From a virus, in the IMG/VR virus record IMGVR_UViG_3300042458_000706, positions 1 through 21,757 of that record: 21,757 nt of DNA. One strand, written 5' to 3'. A model generated the notes under the pieces. The model saw only the letters and a program-made list of their open reading frames with translations. It was not told the DNA's origin and ran no database searches. Position numbers and translations under genes: made by a program. Shown here piece by piece: positions 15,045 to 21,757 of this stretch; the first letter of the stretch is position 1; each line of letters opens with the position of its first letter.

Positions 15045-15067
15045 GCCCCGGTTTAGCCCACCGGGGC
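15045..15067 (-). promoter_or_regulatory. GC-rich hairpin between head genes
   Basis: A perfect 7-bp stem (GCCCCGG / CCGGGGC) closes a 9-nt loop 8 nt after the stop of the 122-residue gene. The transcript continues AACUUUAAAAGGAACU, so there is no real U-tract. It may be a weak terminator or an mRNA 3'-end stabiliser/processing hairpin that sets the ratio of head to downstream proteins. Confidence 0.55.
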
Positions 15068-15074
15068 GAAGGGC

Positions 15075-15443
15075 TTATGCTGAAAGAAGTGCGAACCAGT
15101 TGGCCGAGCCTGTTCCCACGAACATAGCGCGACCACCAGCAGCGACTGAAAAGCCGCCAGTAGTAGCAGTCAAGGCGTTAATGCTTGCGCCGGTACTGGG
15201 GTACACCAGCACGGCGTTAGCGCCTGAGTTGATAACAACAACGGCTGAACCAGCCTCGGGGGCCATCAGGCGAACACCTGTTGACGCCGCAGCGGTAGTC
15301 ACGCGGTTAATCGCGGCTGAGAGTCCTGTTGCGTCAGCATGGGTCGTGCCGGCGGCGGTTATGGTGTCAACCACATCGCCGCAGGCATTAACTGCTTGCT
15401 GTGCTGAGAACCCCGAACCCATAAGCCGGGTTGGAATTGCCAT
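15075..15443 (-). CDS. Small virion protein, decoration-type (122 aa)
   Basis: The product is 122 residues, rich in Ala, Gly, Ser and Thr, with alternating beta segments (GSAVVVINSGANAVLVYPST, GGFSVAAGGRAMFVGTGSAN). The C-terminal 60 residues look like a small beta barrel of the type seen in phage head decoration or minor structural proteins encoded right after the coat gene. The start has Shine-Dalgarno AAGGAG. It is assigned as structural from composition and position only. Confidence 0.6.
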   Translation of the reverse strand: MAIPTRLMGSGFSAQQAVNACGDVVDTITAAGTTHADATGLSAAINRVTTAAASTGVRLMAPEAGSAVVVINSGANAVLVYPSTGASINALTATTGGFSVAAGGRAMFVGTGSANWFALLSA

Positions 15444-15453
15444 GCTTTACTCC

Positions 15454-15750
15454 TTAAACGCCAGCGCGTGAGAACCAGCCACGGTCACCCGAAGCCATCG
15501 CCACAGCAGGCGACAGGTAAGAACCACCGGAAGCAGTAGCCAGAAACGTGGTTGCGTTGACGGTGCAATCTGCATCGCTTGCGGAAATAACGGCGTTAGC
15601 TTGTGAATACACGTAAATACGGCCATTGGTGGCAAATACTTGCGTACCCAACTGAGGTGCATCCTCTGCGGTTGTGCCGACATCAGCCGCGTGGGTGATG
15701 GTATTGAGGTCAATGCCCAAAACGGGCGTAACTGTAAATGGTGATGCCAT
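15454..15750 (-). CDS. Small virion protein, head region (98 aa)
   Basis: The product is 98 residues, beta-rich and low in charge (FTVTPVLGIDLNTITHAADV, LGTQVFATNGRIYVYSQANA, ending GDRGWFSRAGV). Proteins of this kind are often encoded directly after the coat gene and may decorate the capsid surface. The start has AGGAG, and a hairpin separates it from the coat gene. The family is not identified with certainty. Confidence 0.6.
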   Translation of the reverse strand: MASPFTVTPVLGIDLNTITHAADVGTTAEDAPQLGTQVFATNGRIYVYSQANAVISASDADCTVNATTFLATASGGSYLSPAVAMASGDRGWFSRAGV

Positions 15751-15780
15751 TTGAAACTCCTAAAAATGTGAATGAACAAC

Positions 15781-15794
15781 AGGGCCGAAGCCCC
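15781..15794 (-). terminator. UUCG-type hairpin after coat gene
   Basis: Six nt after the coat stop the minus-strand transcript reads GGGGC UUCG GCCCU followed by GUUGUUC. The 4-5 bp stem with the extra-stable UUCG loop and a weak U-rich tail could act as a partial terminator or protect the coat mRNA 3' end, which would raise coat output over downstream genes. Confidence 0.45.
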
Positions 15795-15799
15795 ATTGA

Positions 15800-16795
15800 T
15801 TAGCCAGCGTGAAAAACGCCTTGGAACTGAGCGCCAGAGCAGGTCAAGTTGCCAGCCCAGCCGATCAGCTTGGTTACAGCGTCTTGATTAACAGAGGTGC
15901 GGTCACCGCCGATTGGCACAAAGTTGCGGTCTGCGTGCGGACGGAAGTGCAAGAACTTCGTATTCATGAAGTACATGGTGTTGGCACTGATAGAACCACC
16001 AATACCACCGTCAAGCACCACATCAGCGGCTTTACCCGTGCCCATGTATTTGAGCGAGGCGAAGCCAGCAGCAGCCATTTCTTCCGACGCTACGCGCTGG
16101 ATAGCTTGCAGGCTTTCCAGGTACAGACGGTAATAGTTGTTGTCAGCCACGATCAAATCAGCCGAGTCAGTACCGCGAACCAGTTGGAGTGCCAAGCGGT
16201 TCATGTAAGACTGGATGTTTGCCGAGGTTGCAGCAGAGCCGCCGTTGGTCACAGCACCAAATGACGCATTGCGCCAGAAAGTCCAAGTGGCGCGGTTGAT
16301 GTTGCCATAAGTGCCAGAGGTAGGCGCAACAGCGATAGCGGCCTGCAAACCTGTAATGTCCTTGCCACCGTTGCCAGTGCCGTTGGAATACAAACCAGCA
16401 GAAATGCGATCCATCAAGTTAGCTTCTGCCACCATGATGCGGCCTTCAACCAAATCAATCACGCGCTCTTTGCCCGCGTTCTGGAGCATTTCCAGACCGG
16501 ATACCGACACCGCAGCAGCGTACTGCTTGATATCGAACTGAGCAGCCGAGATTGGGCTGTTTGGGGTGATGTCGATCACATCGTAGCCGCTGTACGAGCC
16601 AGCGTTACGGGTAGAAGCATCAAGGTATGCCAATTCTTGCAGAATGACGTTACCGCCACTGAAAGTCTTGACGTTGCCGCGCTTTTTAAGGCGAAGCAGC
16701 AGAGCGGTGTTCTGGCTGACGTTATCGGCCAGTGAGCCGGTACGGGACTGGATACCCGCAGTGATGATGTCACTGATGTTGGCGAAGGTTGCCAT
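15800..16795 (-). CDS. Major capsid (coat) protein
   Basis: The product is 331 residues. The N-terminus (MATFANISDIITAGIQSRTG, LLLRLKKRGNVKTFSGGNVI) and the segments SAAQFDIKQYAAAVSVSG, EMLQNAGKERVIDLVEGRI and DLIVADNNYYRLYLESLQAI are the pattern of an HK97-fold phage coat family common in proteobacterial podoviruses and siphoviruses. It is placed immediately after the scaffold gene, as expected. No N-terminal delta domain or prohead protease is seen, so the scaffold is a separate protein. Shine-Dalgarno GGAG is 7 nt before the ATG. A hairpin follows the stop codon. Confidence 0.9.
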   Translation of the reverse strand: MATFANISDIITAGIQSRTGSLADNVSQNTALLLRLKKRGNVKTFSGGNVILQELAYLDASTRNAGSYSGYDVIDITPNSPISAAQFDIKQYAAAVSVSGLEMLQNAGKERVIDLVEGRIMVAEANLMDRISAGLYSNGTGNGGKDITGLQAAIAVAPTSGTYGNINRATWTFWRNASFGAVTNGGSAATSANIQSYMNRLALQLVRGTDSADLIVADNNYYRLYLESLQAIQRVASEEMAAAGFASLKYMGTGKAADVVLDGGIGGSISANTMYFMNTKFLHFRPHADRNFVPIGGDRTSVNQDAVTKLIGWAGNLTCSGAQFQGVFHAG

Positions 16796-16814
16796 TGTTT
16801 AACTCCAAATAAAA

Positions 16815-17819
16815 TTAAGATTCCCAAGCGCTTTCTAGAGCTGCTCGGAGGTTGGTTGGTGCTGCGCCAGAGCCGGATGCAGGGGAGCTGCCACGTACCG
16901 ACACCGATGCGGCTTTCGCACGGTTGGCAAGGGCTGCTGACTGCGCCTGCTTTAACGCTTCGCTCCTTTGCTGTTCAAGCAAGGTTTGCCGCGTTTGCGG
17001 GTTGGCGTACACCGCTTTGTCGTAGGCGTCTTTTAAGTCTGTGGCGCGTCCCGCTTGTAAAAGCGCGGCCATATCCTCTTTGACTGCCTCAAAATGCTCT
17101 GCCGTTGCTGCGAACGCTTGCAATTCACTGTTGAGTGATTGGCGCTGCTGCTCTTGCTGAGACTGCTGGAAACTCTCTTGTTGCTGCTGTATTTGTTGCA
17201 GCCGCTGCTCAAGTTGAAACGTATAAAGGTCGGGCTGCGGAATCTGCGCGGCTTGTCCCATATCAATGCCGTACTGCTGGGCAAGCGAAGCAAAATACTG
17301 CGCACGCTGCGCCGGGTCTGGGTTGCGCAACATTGCATCAGCGCGGAGCAATGCGCCTACCGCTTGGTCTGGTGCAACGCCCAATTGCTGAATGGTCTGC
17401 ATGTAGGGCTGGATGGCTCGCTCCATGCTTCGGCCTAAGTCTGCGTGTTGCTTGAAGCCTTCAATGCCCTTGTGAAAATCCGTCTCCCGGCGCAACACTT
17501 CGTCCTGTACATGCGGAGGAAGTTTGTCGAATTCTGCTGCAGCTTCTTTCTTCCATGAGGAAGGAGGGCGCTTTTCTGGTGCTGGTGCTGGCGTTATTTC
17601 AGCGGCTGGATTAGCGGCTTTATCAGCGGCTTGCTGTGCCAGTTCGGCGGCGGTAAAGCGTCCGGCCTCGTCGCGTGTCCGTGCTGGCTTGTCTTCTACC
17701 GGCTCGACGGGTTCCGCTGGTTGCGACTGTTTATCAATTGCGGATTCCAGCACCGAGCGCAAGTCTTGCGGTTCATTGCTGGTGTCCAGGGTTGCCTGTT
17801 CACCTTGCTCTTCAATCAT
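16815..17819 (-). CDS. Scaffolding protein
   Basis: The product is 334 residues, acidic at the start and Ala/Gln-rich, with a Pro-rich linker (about 33-85), a helical centre (KKEAAAEFDKLPPHVQDEVL), and a very Gln-rich coil at about 203-232. The C-terminus is helical and basic (TLLEQQRSEALKQAQSAALA), then disordered. This composition, and the position between portal and coat, fit the scaffold that shapes the prohead and then leaves. The first ten residues (MIEEQGEQAT) and the Shine-Dalgarno (TTTGGAG) lie in the 142-bp repeat and are identical to the start of the next gene upstream. Confidence 0.85.
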   Translation of the reverse strand: MIEEQGEQATLDTSNEPQDLRSVLESAIDKQSQPAEPVEPVEDKPARTRDEAGRFTAAELAQQAADKAANPAAEITPAPAPEKRPPSSWKKEAAAEFDKLPPHVQDEVLRRETDFHKGIEGFKQHADLGRSMERAIQPYMQTIQQLGVAPDQAVGALLRADAMLRNPDPAQRAQYFASLAQQYGIDMGQAAQIPQPDLYTFQLEQRLQQIQQQQESFQQSQQEQQRQSLNSELQAFAATAEHFEAVKEDMAALLQAGRATDLKDAYDKAVYANPQTRQTLLEQQRSEALKQAQSAALANRAKAASVSVRGSSPASGSGAAPTNLRAALESAWES

Positions 17820-17930
17820 TTATTGCTCCAAATAGACAAAAAAAAACCACCCGAGGGTGGCTTGCACTGCGACTGATCGACTCAGCCCAAAACCCGCCTT
17901 ACCGCCTCTTCTGCGGCTCTGCGAATGCCT
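17789..17930. repeat. 142-bp perfect direct repeat, copy 1
   Basis: It is identical base for base to 18157-18298 (offset 368). In minus-strand order it holds the last 14 codons of the 17882 gene (including its stop), a terminator, the TTTGGAG ribosome-binding site and the first ten codons of the scaffold gene. Confidence 0.97.
17838..17860 (-). terminator. Intrinsic terminator, copy 1, before scaffold gene
   Basis: The minus-strand transcript forms CCACC-CUCG-GGUGG, extendable by G-U and two A-U pairs, followed by nine U. The U-run ends 18 nt before the scaffold ATG, leaving no room for a promoter between terminator and gene. It must be read through, antiterminated, or act as a leader hairpin. 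Confidence 0.85.
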
Positions 17931-18187
17931 GCGCGGTCTAATTCACGCGGCTTGTTAACTTGCTTTTCGTTGCCAATTTCAATCAGGCCGTGCCGCTTCA
18001 AGTGGTCACGATGCTGTGAACGTGAACTAATCCATTCACCTGTCACCATTGACTGATAGCCATGAATATCTGGCACGATGTACGCACTCTTGTTGATGCT
18101 TGGACGGCGATATTCATCTTTGGGTATCAGTTCACCAGTGGTAGGGTCTTGAACCCGGGTTGCCTGTTCACCTTGCTCTTCAATCAT
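17882..18187 (-). CDS. Small conserved phage protein with transplanted scaffold N-terminus (101 aa)
   Basis: The product is 101 residues. Residues 1-10 (MIEEQGEQAT) are encoded in the 142-bp repeat and are the same as the scaffold's. From residue 12 on (VQDPTTGELIPKDEYRRPS, IVPDIHGYQSMVTGEWISSR, SQHRDHLKRHGLIEIGNE) it resembles a short protein found in the same position, between portal and scaffold, in other podoviruses; its function is unknown. The C-terminal RRAAEEAVRRVLG is also in the repeat. Its Shine-Dalgarno (TTTGGAG) is a copy of the scaffold's, so the original 5' end of this gene has probably been replaced. Confidence 0.75.
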   Translation of the reverse strand: MIEEQGEQATRVQDPTTGELIPKDEYRRPSINKSAYIVPDIHGYQSMVTGEWISSRSQHRDHLKRHGLIEIGNEKQVNKPRELDRAGIRRAAEEAVRRVLG

Positions 18188-18298
18188 TTATTGCTCCAAA
18201 TAGACAAAAAAAAACCACCCGAGGGTGGCTTGCACTGCGACTGATCGACTCAGCCCAAAACCCGCCTTACCGCCTCTTCTGCGGCTCTGCGAATGCCT
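18157..18298. repeat. 142-bp perfect direct repeat, copy 2
   Basis: This is the second copy, starting 11 nt after the portal stop in minus-strand order. Here the C-terminal codons RRAAEEAVRRVLG are a gene remnant in frame with, but beyond, the portal stop; the terminator, ribosome-binding site and ten start codons now serve the 17882 gene. Confidence 0.97.
18206..18228 (-). terminator. Intrinsic terminator, copy 2, after portal gene
   Basis: It has the same stem, CUCG loop and nine-U tract as copy 1. It lies about 80 nt after the portal stop and 18 nt before the start of the 101-residue gene, so the small gene is bracketed by two identical terminators. Confidence 0.85.
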
Positions 18299-18309
18299 CC
18301 ATGTTTTTC

Positions 18310-20424
18310 TCATGCCACCGCCTCGTCGGATGCTTGGTCTTGTTGTGCGGTCATCACGGCATTGGCTGATATTTGCGCTACGTCGATCTTTGTTTGTGCA
18401 TCAAGCACGGCTTTGAACTTGTCAAACATCAAGCCCATCGCCATCTCTTGCTGCTTTGCGGCCGTCTCGCGGTCTTGCTTGGCGGCTTCGCGTTCACCTT
18501 CAAGGCGTGCGCGGAACTGCTCTAGCATCATTTCTTGATTCAATTCAGCCTGCATGCGGCGCTCATCGGCTTGCGCTTGCAGGGCTTCGCTTTGCTGTTG
18601 TGCCTGTAAACGCATCTGCTCGGTTTGTTGATCGGCTTGCAACTTGGCTTGTGCCGCCTGTTGCTGGGCTTGAATCTTCAACATCTCGGGGTTAGGCTGC
18701 TCCGGCTTGGGCTGCTTGGCTTTTTCTGCCTGCTGTGCAATGAACTGTTCCAGGCTGGCCTCCATCGCCTCGCCTGATTTAAACGAGCGAACGCCAAACA
18801 TAAGCATTTCACCTAAAAGCGGAGCCATTTCAGGCGGTGCTTGGATAGCCTCACGCAAGAACCCGCCCGCTGCTGTCAAGAACTCCATGCGGCTGGCTTT
18901 TTCGCCTGCCTCATCCAGTTCCACCATTGAATCAGTGGCCACTTCAATGCGAAAGGCGCGAAGTACATCGTTTTGCAGCAGTTGGATTGCTTGCTCCACG
19001 TACTCAGCGTCCTTCGTGCTTTCGATGCTGGACATTGCCACCAGTACCTCGGGACGGTACAGGCTGCACATAATTTGTGCTTTCATGCGTAGCAAGTCAG
19101 ATGCAAACCGAGCCACGTCCGACTGCAGCGTTTTTAAGCGTAGGGAAGCAAACTGACTCTTAATCTGTTGCGCCGTAGCAGTTTCAGAGGCTACCGATGC
19201 GCCTCGAATGATGTCCGATAGCCCGGTAATCTCATAAATAATTTGTTTGACCTGATCGCGTGCTGTGTACAAACCAGCTAAAGCAGTCAACACCATATCA
19301 ATCGGCATGAAGTCAACTGCGCCCTTAAGTCCACCTTTTTCGGCAAACATGGCCCATGTGGACACGGGGATAAGCGTGTTATCCACACCCTCATTCAGCA
19401 TGCGCTGGATACCCGCGTGGCTTGCGTCATATACGCCCACTACCTTAACGGCTTTTACCAGCATCGCAATGCGTGCGGTCAGCTCGTCCATTTCCTTGGC
19501 TTGGTCTTGGTACTGTTTGAAGTCAGGCACCGGCACCAGCGTGTCACTGGTCAGCGTCGCATAAATCGGCTTAGGGCATGGGAAAAAGCCTTCCAGCTCA
19601 AGCGGGTCATCCCGCACGTCCAGAATCTCCTGGAAGCCTTCAGCGTGCCAGTACACCTTTTTCTCAGACTTGCACCAGATTTCCCAGACCTTCGCCTTCT
19701 TCATGCGATCAATCTGGTCAGCGGCCATGCCGTCAGACTTCATTTGATCAATGCCAATAGGCTCGTGAGCTAAGGGCGCGTCTTTGAATATGTCTTTAAA
19801 GCGCTTAATACCCTCATCCTTGCCCATATAGACAAGGCGCGCAACCCATGTAACCTCTTCCCAAGTCCGTGCAGGTGAGTGCCGGAAATCTTCCCAATAC
19901 ACATAATCACAAGGGCTGCACTCGTAAGCGCCCATACTTTCAGATGCGCTGTCGTCTGTGATCTGTTCCGGGCTTTGGGCAGCTTCGGGCTGTTCTGGTG
20001 TATCGGCAGGCTCAAACCTTACCCAAGTCGTGCCGCGCCCGGGCAACAGGCGGTCAAGCACACAGTTTTTGATTGTGCTGTCATAGTCTGAGTAATGGTC
20101 AATCTCAAACTGTAAAGCACGCTCGAGAATCTGCGAAGCACAGCGGCCTACCGGATCAGCATCTTTGAATCTACGCTGCACTTGCGCTTTTGGCTTTTTG
20201 GCATAAACGGCAGGCATCAATGTCTGTACGTTAGACCAAAGGATGTTGTATTTACGCGAGTTGTCACTAACCCCGCGCTTATCCCGATAACGCTCAACGA
20301 TCTTGCGGCCAGCCTTAATAAAGTCCTTATCGGCGTTTTTGGCTTGGTCTAAATCAGCGGCCCACCGACGCGCCAAGCCAGCGCGGTCTTTTTCGTCTAC
20401 GCCGCTATCGTCCAACTCAGTCAT
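18310..20424 (-). CDS. Portal protein (P22-type)
   Basis: The product is 704 residues, the size of the P22 portal class. The N-terminal RWAADLDQAKNADKDFIKAG and NILWSNVQTLMPAVYAKKPK, followed by the central ARTWEEVTWVARLVYMGKDE and GLYTARDQVKQIIYEITGLS segments, are characteristic of this family. The last 125 residues (about 580-690) form a long Gln/Ala-rich coil (KIQAQQQAAQAKLQADQQTE), comparable to the C-terminal barrel that reaches into the head in P22. As a dodecamer it forms the DNA entry and exit ring. The start overlaps the preceding stop (ATGA) with AGAGG upstream; a repeat containing a terminator follows. Confidence 0.92.
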   Translation of the reverse strand: MTELDDSGVDEKDRAGLARRWAADLDQAKNADKDFIKAGRKIVERYRDKRGVSDNSRKYNILWSNVQTLMPAVYAKKPKAQVQRRFKDADPVGRCASQILERALQFEIDHYSDYDSTIKNCVLDRLLPGRGTTWVRFEPADTPEQPEAAQSPEQITDDSASESMGAYECSPCDYVYWEDFRHSPARTWEEVTWVARLVYMGKDEGIKRFKDIFKDAPLAHEPIGIDQMKSDGMAADQIDRMKKAKVWEIWCKSEKKVYWHAEGFQEILDVRDDPLELEGFFPCPKPIYATLTSDTLVPVPDFKQYQDQAKEMDELTARIAMLVKAVKVVGVYDASHAGIQRMLNEGVDNTLIPVSTWAMFAEKGGLKGAVDFMPIDMVLTALAGLYTARDQVKQIIYEITGLSDIIRGASVASETATAQQIKSQFASLRLKTLQSDVARFASDLLRMKAQIMCSLYRPEVLVAMSSIESTKDAEYVEQAIQLLQNDVLRAFRIEVATDSMVELDEAGEKASRMEFLTAAGGFLREAIQAPPEMAPLLGEMLMFGVRSFKSGEAMEASLEQFIAQQAEKAKQPKPEQPNPEMLKIQAQQQAAQAKLQADQQTEQMRLQAQQQSEALQAQADERRMQAELNQEMMLEQFRARLEGEREAAKQDRETAAKQQEMAMGLMFDKFKAVLDAQTKIDVAQISANAVMTAQQDQASDEAVA

Positions 20425-20657
20425 GGCGCTACGACCTCTAAACCGTGCCGACGCTCAACATCGAGGCATTGCGCGTGTGCAGCATCAAAATCGCCGTTCA
20501 CCACTACAGCCACCGCCTGCTGGTTATTACCATAATTGGGCAGCGTCAGTTTTATAGATAGAGGCTGGTCAATATCAAACGGCCGCTGCCCAAACATGAT
20601 AGACACGCCGTTGCGGGTAACAATGCGGCGCATAGCCTTGATCTGTGGTTCAGTCAT
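20421..20657 (-). CDS. Small hypothetical phage protein (78 aa)
   Basis: The start is the ATG at 20657, overlapping the previous stop in TGATG with AAAGG upstream; a TTG one codon earlier is rejected. The product is 78 residues: MTEPQIKAMRRIVTRNGVSI, a beta segment (IDQPLSIKLTLPNYG), and AQCLDVERRHGLEVVAP. It looks like a compact alpha/beta protein. It lies between terminase (presumed, outside the window) and portal and overlaps the portal start by ATGA. The family is not recognised. Confidence 0.6.
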   Translation of the reverse strand: MTEPQIKAMRRIVTRNGVSIMFGQRPFDIDQPLSIKLTLPNYGNNQQAVAVVVNGDFDAAHAQCLDVERRHGLEVVAP

Positions 20658-21055
20658 CAAGCAACGAACCTTTGGCTTAGCAATTGAGGCTCTGGCAAAT
20701 ACCCGGCCGCTACCGGGTCAGCCACATCGACAAGTTGCAGCTTCATGTTTGGCATTGCCAACACCAGCGGCGCGTGTAGCAGAATTCCTGTCAGCGGTCC
20801 CGGCTCAAACATTTGATCCGCGATTTTGCGGCCATCGTCGCCGATGTTGGCGTATACGGAGTCGTAGTCCATCCACCACAATCCTGCCGTGGCGGTGTGT
20901 TCGTGCCAAATGCTCATGTCAAATGGCTGTGTGGTGTATTCAGGATCACTGGCAAGCCGTTGCAGGCGTGACCATGTGTTGACTTGATCAAGCATGATTG
21001 CCTTGAGCTGTTCGGCTGGTGGGTTCAGCGGGCAAAGAAACTGTAGGATTTTCAT
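20657..21055 (-). CDS. Hypothetical phage protein (132 aa)
   Basis: The product is 132 residues with no membrane segment. It begins MKILQFLCPLNPPAEQLKAI and includes Trp/Asp-rich segments (SIWHEHTATAGLWWMDYDSV) and a hydrophobic strand (GILLHAPLVLAMPNMKLQLV). Shine-Dalgarno AAGGA precedes the ATG, and the 3' end overlaps the 78-residue gene by TGATG. I do not recognise the family; the position suggests a packaging-region accessory protein. Confidence 0.6.
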   Translation of the reverse strand: MKILQFLCPLNPPAEQLKAIMLDQVNTWSRLQRLASDPEYTTQPFDMSIWHEHTATAGLWWMDYDSVYANIGDDGRKIADQMFEPGPLTGILLHAPLVLAMPNMKLQLVDVADPVAAGYLPEPQLLSQRFVA

Positions 21056-21063
21056 GATTTTCC

Positions 21064-21756
21064 TTATGCTACGGTGATGCCGTAGTAAGCGCCCTCATTG
21101 CGCTCAAGGGTTTGGCGGTCGGTGGTGGAGAGGACGGAGGGGAACGAAATCAATCCTGATACAGTGCCGTCGAATGGGAGCGATGATCCAGCTCCATTCA
21201 ACGAACCTATCGCGCTATTGACCCCCGTATAGACGCTCGGAATTGTTGCGCTATCCCATTCCGTGCCGTTCTTAAACAGTTTCCACTGCTCGCTTCCGGT
21301 GGTTGATATAGATGTGATTAAAGTGGGTGTATTTGAAATAGCAACCTCTGCGGCGAGACCACCGCTTCCTCCGCCTCCCGTCGCTGAACCGTTGAATACG
21401 TTTAAAAACCCAGCCGACGCACCTCCACTTGAAATTTGGTTTGCAAGAATTGTAAAACGGCCAGTTTGGCCAGCGGACCACTGCCCAAACAAAGACCCGG
21501 TTACATTTTCAATCGTCGGTGTGAATAGAACAAACAAACTGTGCGTCGTGTCAATAAGCGGAGAAGCGGCAGCTAAATAATCATCCACGCCATCAAACCT
21601 GATTTCCGGCTTTCCGTTAAGAGCCTCCAACACGCCACTATTTACAATGCGCGGCTGCTGTCCTGCCGTTGTCTGCGTGGCATTGCGAGCATTGCCTGAT
21701 TGGTCATACCAAGTGGCAACAAAGCCGTCGCCTGTTGTGCGGACTACGTTCGTTGT
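21064..21756 (-). CDS. LamG / concanavalin A-like domain protein, 5' end beyond window
   Basis: The frame stays open to the right edge, giving at least 230 residues. The region before the internal GTG at 21633 reads VATWYDQSGNARNATQTTAG, a segment that belongs to the domain, so the true start lies outside the window. FDGVDDYLAA is the classic LamG opening; SLFVLFTPT, WKLFKNGTEWD and PFDGTVSGLISFPSVLS are the matching beta strands of the jelly-roll. Such domains bind sugars or proteins and usually occur in tail fibres. Here the gene lies on the packaging side of the portal, far from the fibre cluster, so it may be a head-surface adhesin or an inserted fibre gene. Confidence 0.75.
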   Translation of the reverse strand, partial: TTNVVRTTGDGFVATWYDQSGNARNATQTTAGQQPRIVNSGVLEALNGKPEIRFDGVDDYLAAASPLIDTTHSLFVLFTPTIENVTGSLFGQWSAGQTGRFTILANQISSGGASAGFLNVFNGSATGGGGSGGLAAEVAISNTPTLITSISTTGSEQWKLFKNGTEWDSATIPSVYTGVNSAIGSLNGAGSSLPFDGTVSGLISFPSVLSTTDRQTLERNEGAYYGITVA

Positions 21757-21757
21757 T

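Overview
This window is part of a double-stranded DNA tailed-phage genome (Caudoviricetes). The virion genes fit a podovirus of the P22 / BPP-1 / BcepC6B general type: P22-like portal, scaffold, coat, head-tail adaptor, gp10-like tail hub and a run of large Gly/Ala/Gln-rich ejection-type proteins, with no long-tail tape measure, sheath or tube gene. Moderate GC content and protein flavour suggest a proteobacterial host, perhaps a Burkholderiales bacterium; this is inference. No integrase, repressor, terminase, polymerase, tRNA, IS element or CRISPR array is seen. The terminase genes probably lie beyond the right edge.

Layout. (1) Positions 2-2112, plus strand: seven small, tightly overlapping accessory genes, every junction overlapping by 1-14 nt. 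They include a DUF551-like protein, a membrane/zinc-ribbon protein and a Phage_ABA_S-like protein. (2) Positions 2122-21756, minus strand, transcribed right to left: a LamG/ConA-like protein (cut by the right edge), two small unknowns, portal, a small chimeric protein, scaffold, major capsid, two small head/decoration-type proteins, a coiled-coil protein, adaptor, a chimeric virion-region protein, gp10-like hub, GNAT acetyltransferase, three ejection-type proteins, tail fibre, a discoidin-like tail protein, an alpha/beta hydrolase, two very small genes, then a host-exit block of permuted papain-like hydrolase, TM/coiled-coil protein, GH24 lysozyme and holin. The two blocks converge with 9 nt between stop codons and no evident terminator.

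How the genes work together. Portal, scaffold and coat build the prohead. The adaptor and gp10-like protein close the portal. The three ejection-type proteins are presumed to leave the virion with the DNA. The fibre, discoidin-like protein and hydrolase form a host-surface recognition or degradation set. Lysozyme, holin and neighbours open the cell. Genes are mostly coupled through ATGA overlaps or gaps of a few bases with good Shine-Dalgarno sequences.

The most unusual structure is a perfect 142-bp direct repeat (17789-17930 and 18157-18298). It duplicates the end of one gene, a strong intrinsic terminator, a ribosome-binding site and the first ten codons of the scaffold gene, so two adjacent unrelated proteins share the same N-terminus and each sits behind the same terminator. 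Other points of note are a gene whose 3' half drops to about 38% GC (12731-13585), two unlisted mini-genes at 3933-4143, and a possible opposite-strand ORF with its own promoter-like sequence in the 168-bp gap at 6645-6812. That gap is the longest stretch without a confident gene; nowhere do more than 300 bases lack one.
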